Shown here: in pieces, positions 43,179-51,302 of the stretch
How the letters are laid out: every line of letters begins with the position of its first letter
Position numbering within the stretch: the stretch's first letter is position 1
From: Nesterenkonia sp. E16_10
GTDB lineage: Bacteria; Actinomycetota; Actinomycetes; Actinomycetales; Micrococcaceae
Length of the DNA: 64,000 bases
Reading direction: 5' to 3'
Assembly (NCBI RefSeq): GCF_017347085.1
Contig: NZ_JADPSA010000029.1
Coordinates: 310,001-374,000, forward strand
Notes under the pieces: model-generated
Told to the model about the DNA's origin: nothing
Seen by the model: the letters and a program-made list of their open reading frames with translations, nothing else
Databases searched by the model: none
Translations under genes and position numbers: made by a program

Positions 43179-45958
43179 GCCTGAGAGACCTTTCCGGGCG
43201 TTTCGCGCCGATCCCGGCCGCGGGCGCCCGGCTGCCGACCGAGCACGCCCCCGGCACCAGCTTCCCGGGCCTGGACCCGGCATGGTCCCGGCTGGTCACG
43301 GCCAAGACCGAGGACGGTCCGCGCAGCTTCCACGTGCTGGACACCGGACCGCTGCTCGAGGCCCGCGGGATCACTCCCACCGGCACGATCCTGGCGGTCC
43401 ACGGAAACCCCACCTGGTCCTACCTGTGGCGCCAGGTGATCGCAGGCTCGCTGGAACGCGCCCGCAGCGGCGACGCCTGGCGGGTGATCGCCCCGGACCA
43501 GCTGGACATGGGCTTCTCGGACCGGCTCGCCCATCCGGTGCCGCCCGCCGCCGAAGCGCCCAGCTACCGCCGGCTCCCGCAGCGCCTGGGCGATCTCGAT
43601 GCGCTCATGGACGCCCTGGATGTGGACACCGGCTCCCGGCTGGTCACCCTGGGCCACGACTGGGGCGGGATCATCTCGCTGGGCTGGGCGGTGCGCCACG
43701 CCGGCCGGGTCGATGCGGCGATCTCGCTGAACACCGCGGTGGACCACCCGACGCAGGAAAAGGTCCCCTCCGCGCTGCGCGCCGCGATGGCCCCTGCCGT
43801 GCTGCCCGCCGCGACCATCGCCAGCGAGGCCTTCCTGAAGGTGACGCTGAGCCTCACCGAGGAGCCGCTGCCCGAGGCGGTCCGCGAGGCCTACCGGGCG
43901 CCCTACACCTCACGCCTGGGACGCGGCGGGATCGGCGGGTTCGTCGCCGACATTCCGGCCGAGGCCAGCCACGTCTCGCGTCCCGCGCTGAACGATGTCT
44001 CCTCCGGGCTGAGCGCCTGGGACAAGCCCCTGCTGCTGCTCTGGGGGCCGAAGGACCCGGTCTTCCAGGATCGTTACCTCGCGGACCTGCAGGCCCGGGT
44101 GCCGCACGCGGACCTGCACCGCTTCGAAGGCACCGGCCACATGCTCGCCGAGGATCGGGATCTGAGCGCACCGATCTTCACCTGGCTCGATGACCACTTC
44201 GGCGCCGGCGCCTCGCGGGCGGAGCTGAAATCCCCCGCCCCGGCGGGCCGGGTGCTGGGCATGCATGAGCAGCTGGACACACTCGCCGGCTCCGAGCACC
44301 GGGACAGCCCCGCCGTCGTCGACATGACCGCCGAGCCAGAGGCCTGGAGCAGCGCCGAGGACGCCGGCACCGGAGACCGGGCGCTGAGCTGGGAAGAGCT
44401 CTCCGCCCAGGTGGACGCGCTGGCCGTGGGTCTGACCTACACCGGGGTCCGTCCCGGTGACCGGGTCTCGCTGCTGGTCCAGCCCGGCGCCTCGTTGACC
44501 GTGATCCTCTACGCCTGCCTGCGCCTGGGCGCGGTGGCCGTGGTCGCCGACGCCGGCCTGGGGGTGCGTGGGATGACCCGCGCCGTGCGCGCCGCCCGGC
44601 CCGACTGGGTCATCGGCGCCCTTCCCGGGCTCACCCTCGCGCGCAGCCTCGGCTGGCCAGGCCAGCGGATCAGCGCCCAGGCGCTCTCCGCGCGCCAAGC
44701 CCGGCTGCTGGGCACCGTCGCCTCAGTGGAATCGCTGCTGAGCCGCCACGAGGGCGCCTCCCCGGACCAGGTGGCGACACCCGGCGCGCAGGACCCCGCG
44801 GCGATCCTGTTCACCTCCGGCTCCACCGGACCGGCCAAGGGCGTCATGTACACCCACGGACGGCTCGGAGCCCTTGTGGCGCTGCTGGTGGAGCACCTCG
44901 ACATCCGCCCCGGCGCCTCACTGATCGCCGGCTTCGCGCCCTTCGCGCTGCTGGGACCCGCCATCGGCGCCACCTCGGTGACCCCGGACATGTCGGTGAC
45001 CCGACCGGCCACACTCACCGCCACCGCCGTGGCCGACGCCGCCCTGGCCGGCAGCGCCACCATGTTCTTCGGCTCCCCGGCCGCGCTGCGCAATGTCGTG
45101 GCCACCGCCGGCGAGCTGAGCGCGCTGCAGCGCCGGGGTCTCTCCGAGATCACCCTGGTGCTCTCGGCCGGAGCCCCGGTGCACCCGGACCTGCTGGACG
45201 CGGTCCAGGAGATCTTCCCGGCTGCGCAGATCCACACCCCCTATGGCATGACCGAGGGTCTGCTGCAGGCCGACATCGAGCGCCGCCAGGTGATCGAGGC
45301 GGTCGCCACCGGCCAGTCCGGGGTCTGCGTTGGCACCGCGGTCGCGGGCGTCCGCTTCGCGCTGGCCCCGCTGGACGGGCTGGGACGGCCTGCCGAGGAG
45401 CTGCGCGACCCCGCCGAGGCCGTGGGCGTGCTGGGCGAGATCGTGGTCTCCGCGGCGCACCTGAAGGCCGGCTATGACCGACTCTGGCAGACCGAGCGGA
45501 CCTCCCGCCGGGACACCCTGGACGGGCTGATCTGGCACCGGACCAATGACATCGGACACTTCGACGCCGAGAACCGGCTCTGGATCGAGGGGCGGCTGCA
45601 GCATGTGCTGAGCACCCCGGCCGGACCGCTGGGCCCCGGCGCCGTGGAGACCCCGGTGGATGCGCTCGAAGAGGTGGCCCGCAGCGCCGCCGTGCCGGTG
45701 GGCCCCCAGGGCACCCAGGCCGTGGTGGTGATCGTGGAACCGGCCCCGGATCGCAGCCTGCGCACCGGGCGCTCCCCGGTGGCCGAGACCAGCTTCGCCG
45801 CCCGGGTCCGTGAGGCCGCCGGTGGGGTTCCGGTCTCCGCGGTGCTGGTGCTCGATGAGCTGCCCACCGACGTGCGGCACAACTCCAAGATCGACCGCAC
45901 CCGACTGGCCGCCTGGGCCGAGCAGGTGCTCTCCGGCGAGAAGGTGGGCGCCCCATGA
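43172..45958 (+). CDS. oleBC: OleBC fusion: beta-lactone decarboxylase plus beta-lactone synthetase
   Basis: 928 residues. Residues 1-350 are an alpha/beta hydrolase of haloalkane-dehalogenase type: HGNPTWSYLWR, nucleophile Asp near 162 in LGHDWGG, and His near 322 in GTGHMLAED. This is the OleB part, which decarboxylates the beta-lactone to the alkene. Residues 390-928 are an adenylate-forming enzyme with ILFTSGSTGPAKGV (near 545), TPYGMTEG and the C-terminal KID lysine segment, the OleC part that closes the lactone. A single OleBC polypeptide is the form described in Micrococcus luteus. ATG 43172 overlaps the oleA stop. Confidence 0.92.
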   Translation: MVSLRDLSGRFAPIPAAGARLPTEHAPGTSFPGLDPAWSRLVTAKTEDGPRSFHVLDTGPLLEARGITPTGTILAVHGNPTWSYLWRQVIAGSLERARSGDAWRVIAPDQLDMGFSDRLAHPVPPAAEAPSYRRLPQRLGDLDALMDALDVDTGSRLVTLGHDWGGIISLGWAVRHAGRVDAAISLNTAVDHPTQEKVPSALRAAMAPAVLPAATIASEAFLKVTLSLTEEPLPEAVREAYRAPYTSRLGRGGIGGFVADIPAEASHVSRPALNDVSSGLSAWDKPLLLLWGPKDPVFQDRYLADLQARVPHADLHRFEGTGHMLAEDRDLSAPIFTWLDDHFGAGASRAELKSPAPAGRVLGMHEQLDTLAGSEHRDSPAVVDMTAEPEAWSSAEDAGTGDRALSWEELSAQVDALAVGLTYTGVRPGDRVSLLVQPGASLTVILYACLRLGAVAVVADAGLGVRGMTRAVRAARPDWVIGALPGLTLARSLGWPGQRISAQALSARQARLLGTVASVESLLSRHEGASPDQVATPGAQDPAAILFTSGSTGPAKGVMYTHGRLGALVALLVEHLDIRPGASLIAGFAPFALLGPAIGATSVTPDMSVTRPATLTATAVADAALAGSATMFFGSPAALRNVVATAGELSALQRRGLSEITLVLSAGAPVHPDLLDAVQEIFPAAQIHTPYGMTEGLLQADIERRQVIEAVATGQSGVCVGTAVAGVRFALAPLDGLGRPAEELRDPAEAVGVLGEIVVSAAHLKAGYDRLWQTERTSRRDTLDGLIWHRTNDIGHFDAENRLWIEGRLQHVLSTPAGPLGPGAVETPVDALEEVARSAAVPVGPQGTQAVVVIVEPAPDRSLRTGRSPVAETSFAARVREAAGGVPVSAVLVLDELPTDVRHNSKIDRTRLAAWAEQVLSGEKVGAP

Positions 45959-46977
45959 GCCGGTTGATCGAACCCGGCGCCCGGGTGCTGGTCACCGGCG
46001 CCTCCGGGCTGCTGGGCGGCAGCGTCGCGCAGCGGCTCTCGGAGCAGGGCTACCAGGTCACGGTGCTCCAGCGCGGCGCCTCCGGGCTGGCGGGCGTGCA
46101 CGAGGTGCGCGGATCGCTCAGCGACCCCGCAGCACTGGCTCGAGCGGTCCAGGACCAGGACGCGGTGATCCACATGGCCGCGAAGGTCTCGGTCTCGGGC
46201 CGCCATGAGGACTTCGTGGAGGTCAATGTGCGCGGCACCCAGCGGCTGCTCGACGCCGCGGCGGCCGCGGGGGTGACCGATTTCCTGCATGTCTCCTCCC
46301 CCTCGGTGGCCCACGCCGGGGCCTCGCTCATCGGCGCCGGTGCCGGTCCGGCGGATCCGCAGCACGCCGTCGGCAGCTACGCCAGGACCAAGGCCGAGGC
46401 CGAGCTCCTCGTCGAGGCCCGCGGGGCGGCGGATCTGAACGTGCTGATCCTGCGACCGCACCTGGTCTGGGGCCCCGGGGACGGACAGCTCACCAGCCGG
46501 ATCATCGACCGCGCCCGCTCCGGACGGATGCCGATCCTGGGCTCCGGCGCCGCGCTGGTGGATACGCTCTACATCGACAACGCCGTGGACGCCTTCGTCG
46601 CCGGGCTGCGCCGGCTGCCGCAGATCGCCGGGCGACGCCTGGTGCTCACCAATGGCGAACCCCGCCCGATCGGTGAGCTGATCACCGGGATCGCCGCCGC
46701 CGGCGGGGCGCCGGCGCCCCGGCTGCGACTGGCCCCGGGGCTCGCCAAGGGGCTCGGCGCCGTCGTCGAACGCGTCTGGGCGCTCAGCGAGAAGCTCGCC
46801 GGCCCGCGCGCCGACGAGCCCCCCATGACGAAGTTCCTCGCCGAGCAGCTCTCCACCGCCCACTGGTTCGACCAGCGCGAGACCCAGCATGCCCTGGACT
46901 GGACCCCGCGGGTGAGCCTGGACCAGGGACTCGCGCTGCTGCGCGAACACATCGAAGCCACCGGAAGCGTCCGCTGA
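45955..46977 (+). CDS. oleD: OleD-type NADPH-dependent 2-alkyl-3-ketoacid reductase
   Basis: 340 residues of the extended SDR (3-beta-HSD) family. The nucleotide motif is TGASGLLGG near residue 18. The catalytic set is a Ser in HVSSPSVAHAG with Tyr142 and Lys146 in SYARTKAEAE, and RPHLVWGPGDGQL fits the family. In the Ole pathway it reduces the OleA product to the 2-alkyl-3-hydroxyacid that OleC cyclises. It overlaps oleBC by ATGA. The palindrome at 46994-47039 follows the stop by 16 bp and may end the operon. Confidence 0.92.
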   Translation: MSRLIEPGARVLVTGASGLLGGSVAQRLSEQGYQVTVLQRGASGLAGVHEVRGSLSDPAALARAVQDQDAVIHMAAKVSVSGRHEDFVEVNVRGTQRLLDAAAAAGVTDFLHVSSPSVAHAGASLIGAGAGPADPQHAVGSYARTKAEAELLVEARGAADLNVLILRPHLVWGPGDGQLTSRIIDRARSGRMPILGSGAALVDTLYIDNAVDAFVAGLRRLPQIAGRRLVLTNGEPRPIGELITGIAAAGGAPAPRLRLAPGLAKGLGAVVERVWALSEKLAGPRADEPPMTKFLAEQLSTAHWFDQRETQHALDWTPRVSLDQGLALLREHIEATGSVR

Positions 46978-46993
46978 CCCTCCCCCTCCTGGG

Positions 46994-47039
46994 CAGTTGA
47001 GTTCTCCGGTCGAGACGTATCCATCGGAGAACTCAACTG
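46994..47039. repeat. Palindromic element, copy 1
   Basis: CAGTTGAGTTCTCCG (46994-47008) is the exact reverse complement of 47025-47039. The core GTTGAGTTCTCCGGTCGA is shared with copy 2 at 48344-48391. It lies in the gap between oleD and the AbiEi-like gene and could terminate the ole operon. Confidence 0.9.
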
Positions 47040-47114
47040 TTCCGGAGGAGCCGGGTTCTCCACAGTTCCAGCATCGGCGTGGTGAGCCGGAGAGCGCTGC
47101 GGCACGGTGGTGCC

Positions 47115-48419
47115 ATGACTCTTCCAGCGCTGACTTCCCCGATTCCGTTCCAGCTGATCCGTTCCGCCTGGCAGCCCGATGACCTGCACAGCGCCACCCG
47201 ACTCTCTGCGCGGGTGGCGGCCGCAGAGCTGCTGCGGGTGCGGCGCGGGATCTACCTCGACGCGGAGGCCTGGATGAGCTCCCCGCCCTGGATCCGGGCG
47301 CAGATCGTCGTGGCCGCCATGGCGCACCGCCGGCCCGGCTCGCTGTTCTGCCGCGAGTCAGCCCTGCTGCTGCACGGTCTGCCACTGACCACGACGCCGC
47401 CGCACGTAACGCTGCGCACCGACGACGCCAGCCGGGTCGGGATCGGCCGGCGCGAACCGATGACCGGGACCACCAGCGCCGAGGCCTGGCTCGCCGGCTA
47501 CCGGTCCAGGTGTCCACAGGCCGGTCCGACCTCGACGGCCGCGCTGCTCAACGTCCCCACGCGGCGCTTCGAGACGGTGCTCCCGCGGGGCATGACCCGC
47601 GGCGCGCTCCGTGAGGCTCGGCGCCGGGGTCAGCGCGTCCAGGCACAGCTGCGGCTTCCGGCCTCGGCCCTGCCCGCGGTCACCGGACCCGAGTCCGGGT
47701 ACTGGGTGGAGCCGCTGGAGCTCGCGCTGCCCGACACCGTCTCGCGCCTGCCGTTTCCGGAGGCCGTGACGGTGCTGGATGCATTCCTCACCCGGGGCGC
47801 CCAGCCGGATCGCTCCACACCCCCATCCTCCGACGCCGACCCAGCGACCTGGGGCGAGGGCTTCCTCTCGCACCGGCTCGCCACGCGGTGGAAAGCCGCC
47901 CTGGCATTCGCGGATCCCCTGTCCGAGTCCCCCGGTGAGTCCATCTCGCGGGCGTTGTTCCACCAGCTGGGCTTCGCGGCCCCGGCGCTGCAGGTGTGGG
48001 TCACCACCGACGTCGGAGACGAGCGCACGGACTTCGAGTGGATCGTGCAGGACCCGTCCCGCACGGCGCCGGAACGGGTCCACCGGATCGTCGGTGAGTT
48101 CGACGGTCGCGGGAAGTACTTCGAGGAGGCCCTGATGGAGGGCCGCTCGGCGAAGGACGTGCACTACGCGGAGAAGCGGCGCGAGGATGCGATCCGGCGG
48201 ACCGGTCGCGGCATGGTGCGCTGGGACTGGAGCGACCTGGACCGCCCGAACCTGTTGGCAGCGAAGCTCCTCCAGGCCGGGGTGCCGCGCACCCACCCGG
48301 CGCCCCGACCCACGGTTATCGTGACCCCAACCGCCCCACCCTCGTGGTTGAGTTCTCCGGTCGAAACGTCGGGACCGGAGAACTCAACCACCCAGGAGGG
48401 GTGGGTCAGTAGCGGCTGA
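47115..48419 (+). CDS. AbiEi/DUF559-like hypothetical protein
   Basis: 434 residues from ATG 47115. The N-terminal 100 residues resemble the winged-helix part of AbiEi-family proteins (ARVAAAELLRVRRGIYLD; LFCRESALLLHGLPL). The last third has a nuclease-like DUF559 flavour: RTDFEWIVQ, RIVGEFDGRGKY, then EKRREDAIRRTGRGMVRWDW, giving an Asp-Glu pair and a Lys. No toxin gene is adjacent, so a working toxin-antitoxin pair is not supported. The last 26 codons read through a perfect 19-bp palindrome, and a second copy lies just upstream of the gene. Function unknown. Confidence 0.7.
   Translation: MTLPALTSPIPFQLIRSAWQPDDLHSATRLSARVAAAELLRVRRGIYLDAEAWMSSPPWIRAQIVVAAMAHRRPGSLFCRESALLLHGLPLTTTPPHVTLRTDDASRVGIGRREPMTGTTSAEAWLAGYRSRCPQAGPTSTAALLNVPTRRFETVLPRGMTRGALREARRRGQRVQAQLRLPASALPAVTGPESGYWVEPLELALPDTVSRLPFPEAVTVLDAFLTRGAQPDRSTPPSSDADPATWGEGFLSHRLATRWKAALAFADPLSESPGESISRALFHQLGFAAPALQVWVTTDVGDERTDFEWIVQDPSRTAPERVHRIVGEFDGRGKYFEEALMEGRSAKDVHYAEKRREDAIRRTGRGMVRWDWSDLDRPNLLAAKLLQAGVPRTHPAPRPTVIVTPTAPPSWLSSPVETSGPENSTTQEGWVSSG
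48344..48391. repeat. Palindromic element, copy 2, inside the 3' end of the AbiEi-like gene
   Basis: GTGGTTGAGTTCTCCGGTC (48344-48362) is the exact reverse complement of 48373-48391, with a 10-nt loop. It is translated as part of the C-terminus and ends 14 bp from the stop of the convergent acetyltransferase gene, so it may also act as a terminator. Confidence 0.93.
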
Positions 48420-51141
48420 TCGCGCGGCGGGCCGAGTCGGTGCGCTGTTCCGGGTTGGCGATCTTGATCGCGGCATGCAGCACCTGGACGCCCTCCGGGG
48501 AGGCCAGCACCGGGGTCAGCTCCAGGGAGGCCACCTGCGGATGGTTGTCCTTCAGCGTCGCCACCCGCTGCAGCGTGTCCTCCAGTGCGGCGATGTCCAC
48601 CGCCGGGACGCCCTTATAGCCGAAGAGCCGCTTCGCCGCGCGGGGCCGGCGCAGCAGCCCACGCACGTCCTGGTCGGTCAGCGGGGGCACCGCATGGGCC
48701 CAGTCGTCGAGCAGCTCCACCGCGTCCCCGGAGAGCCCGAAGGAGACCACCGGGCCCATCAGCGGGTCCTCGATCGCGCGGATCACGCAGCCCTGCCCGG
48801 TCGGGGCCATGGACTGAAGCTCCAGACCCGCCGGCTCGTAGTCGGCCAGCGTCCGGCGCATCTCGCCGATCGCCCGGCGCAGCGCCTCGGGGTCCTCGAT
48901 GTTCAGCTGCACCCCGCCGAGGTCCAGGCGGTGGCGCAGATAGGTGTTGGTCGACTTCACCGCCACCGGATAGCCCAGCGTCTGTGCGGCGGCCAGCGCC
49001 TCCTCCTCGGTGGAGAAGGCCACCGAGCGCAGCATCGAGAGCCCGTAGACCTCCAGCAGCTCGGCGCAGCGCTCCGGCTCGAGCTGGCGCAGCGTCGCAC
49101 CCTCCAGGCCCTCAAGCCAGCCGTCGAGCAGCTCGTCACCGCGCCGGGAGGCCGTGGTGCCCTCCAGACCGGCGGGCACATAGGGCTCCCCGATGCCCTG
49201 CGAGCGCCACCGCTGATAGCGCACGATCTTCGACAACGCGGTCAGTGAACGCTCCGGGGAGGAGAACACCGGGAACCCCTGCTGCAGGGACCCCTTCTCG
49301 ATCACCGGCGCCGCGTTGCCGATGTGGTTCAGCGGCACGCTGGTGTCGAGCACCCCGATCCAGGAGGCGACCATCGGCTTGGTGTGCTGGCGCGCGGTCT
49401 GCGAGATCAGCCGACTGTGGTCATAGTGCTCCCCGGTGACCGCAGGCTGCAGGCACAGCGCGACGGCGTCGACGTCCTCGGCGGTGAACAGCTCCTGCAG
49501 CGCTCCGGCCAGCGCGGCGTCGGCCTCGGCGCGCGGCAGATCCAGGTCCAGATCCCCGACGACGTGGGTCGCGGTCAGGTCCAGGGTGCCGGCGGTGTCC
49601 GCCAGGATCCGGCTCATCGAGGGCGAGTTCGACAGGATCCCGACCCGCCCGCCGCCGGGCAGCGGCTGGGTGGCGAGCACCTGCAGCACGTCCATGAGCG
49701 AATCGTGGTTGCCCACCTGGATCACCCCGGAATGCTCCAACATCGAGTCCACCGCGCCCATCGGCGCCCGGGTGGTGCGGACCTCATGGCCCGGGGGCAG
49801 GCTGCGCCCCATCACGTCGGACTTCGCCACGACCACCGGCTTGGTGCGCGAGAGTCGACGCGCGATCCGGGAGAACTTGCGCGGATTGCCGAAGCTCTCC
49901 AGATAGACCCCGACGGCGCGGGTCGAGTCGTCGTCCTCGAAGTACTGCATCGCGTCATTGCCGGAGAGGTCGGCGCGGTTGCCCGCGGAGATCACCGAGG
50001 AGAGCCCCAGCTCGCGCCGGTTGGCCTGGGCGAAGAGCGAGACCCCGATCGAGGCGGACTGGCTGAACAGTCCCACCCCGCCGCGCAGCGGCATGGTCGG
50101 CGAGAGCGAGGCGTTCAACGAGACGTCCGGGTCGGTGTTGAGCAGCCCCACCGACGCCGGCCCGATCACGCGCATCCCCCAGCGGCGGGCCAGGCGGACC
50201 AGCTCGCGCTGATCCAGCCGCTGGTGGTCCGCCGCCTCGGAGTCCCGGCCCAGGTCAGGCGCGGTGATCACCAGGATCCCCTTGACTCCGTTGCGTCCGC
50301 AGTCCGCCACCACCTCGCTCAGGCGCTCCGGCGGCACCGCGACGACGGCGAGGTCCACCACCTGCTTGATGTGGGCCAGCGAGGCGTAGGCCTCCACCCC
50401 GCCGACCTCGAAGGCCTCCGGATTCACCGAGTGCACTCCCCCGGTGAAGTGGCCCTCGATCAGGTTCTGCACCAGGTGGTAGCCCACCGAGCCGTATTCG
50501 CGCGAGGCCCCGATCACCGCGACCTGCTCCGGCGCGAGCAGCTCGGCGATGCTGCGGGACTCGGCGCGGTGCTCGCGGGCCTCCATCACCGCCCGGGAGC
50601 GTTCGGTCGGGTCGATGGGGAACTCCACCATCACCACGCCGTCCTCGAAGCTGCGCTGGGTCTCGTAGCCGGCCTCGGAGAAGACCCCGAGCATCTTGCG
50701 GTTCTCCGGCAGCACCTCGGCGGAGAATCGCTCGAGTCCGCGCTCGCGTCCGGCCGCGGCCAGGTGCTCCAGCAGGATCGAGCCGAGTCCGCGGCCCTGG
50801 TGGCGGTCGGAGATGTTGAACGAGACCTCGGCCTCCCGGGTGCCTTCGATCCGGTCATAGCCGCCCACCCCGATGATCTCCTCGTCGAGCAGGATCACCA
50901 TCGCCACCCGGTCGACGTGGTCCACGCGGGTGAACCGGGCGAGCTCCTTCTCGGTCAGCGCGGACTTGAACGTGAAATAGCGCAGGTAGATCGAGGACTC
51001 GGACTGGGAGGAATGCAGGCGCTGCAGCCGCTCCGCGTCCTCCGGGCTGATCGGGCGCAGATGGGCTGCGGCCCCATCGCGCAGCACGACATCAGCTTCC
51101 CAGTGGGCCGGATATCCGCCGGTTCGGGGTGTCTCACCCAT
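48406..51141 (-). CDS. GNAT acetyltransferase fused to an acyl-CoA synthetase (NDP-forming)-like domain (Pat family)
   Basis: About 911 residues from ATG 51141. Residues 1-185 are a GNAT domain (acetyl-CoA loop SDRHQGRGLGSILLEHL). A CoA-binding Rossmann domain follows (VAVIGASREYGSVG), then the ligase domains and a C-terminal ATP-grasp-like region (GYPVAVKSTNTYLRHR). The order GNAT-then-ACS is that of Streptomyces-type Pat lysine acetyltransferases, which regulate acetyl-CoA synthetase and other enzymes. The phosphohistidine loop appears to lack its His (RTTRAPMGAVDSM), consistent with a sensing rather than catalytic ligase domain. The stop overlaps the 3' end of the convergent gene by 14 bp. 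Confidence 0.87.
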   Translation of the reverse strand: MGETPRTGGYPAHWEADVVLRDGAAAHLRPISPEDAERLQRLHSSQSESSIYLRYFTFKSALTEKELARFTRVDHVDRVAMVILLDEEIIGVGGYDRIEGTREAEVSFNISDRHQGRGLGSILLEHLAAAGRERGLERFSAEVLPENRKMLGVFSEAGYETQRSFEDGVVMVEFPIDPTERSRAVMEAREHRAESRSIAELLAPEQVAVIGASREYGSVGYHLVQNLIEGHFTGGVHSVNPEAFEVGGVEAYASLAHIKQVVDLAVVAVPPERLSEVVADCGRNGVKGILVITAPDLGRDSEAADHQRLDQRELVRLARRWGMRVIGPASVGLLNTDPDVSLNASLSPTMPLRGGVGLFSQSASIGVSLFAQANRRELGLSSVISAGNRADLSGNDAMQYFEDDDSTRAVGVYLESFGNPRKFSRIARRLSRTKPVVVAKSDVMGRSLPPGHEVRTTRAPMGAVDSMLEHSGVIQVGNHDSLMDVLQVLATQPLPGGGRVGILSNSPSMSRILADTAGTLDLTATHVVGDLDLDLPRAEADAALAGALQELFTAEDVDAVALCLQPAVTGEHYDHSRLISQTARQHTKPMVASWIGVLDTSVPLNHIGNAAPVIEKGSLQQGFPVFSSPERSLTALSKIVRYQRWRSQGIGEPYVPAGLEGTTASRRGDELLDGWLEGLEGATLRQLEPERCAELLEVYGLSMLRSVAFSTEEEALAAAQTLGYPVAVKSTNTYLRHRLDLGGVQLNIEDPEALRRAIGEMRRTLADYEPAGLELQSMAPTGQGCVIRAIEDPLMGPVVSFGLSGDAVELLDDWAHAVPPLTDQDVRGLLRRPRAAKRLFGYKGVPAVDIAALEDTLQRVATLKDNHPQVASLELTPVLASPEGVQVLHAAIKIANPEQRTDSARRAISRY

Positions 51142-51302
51142 AGGATCAAGACTAACCACCCCCGCCCGGAGATGGATACCCACCCTCCGAGCTGCACCTG
51201 ATCACCGCATTCTGAGCCCGCTCGGCATCCTGAGCCTGCTCGAGAGCCCGCGGCTGACACCTGCACCTGCCCACCGAGAGATACAGGACCAGCACCCTCG
51301 CT

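Noticed and set aside
47115..48419. Transposase or integrase carried between the two palindromes
   Set aside because: The product has no DDE, HUH or recombinase motif, and the palindromes have no target-site duplication that I can see.
51212..51247. 18-bp duplication between the Pat-like and parC starts
   Set aside because: Four mismatches in 18 bp make it too weak to list as a repeat.
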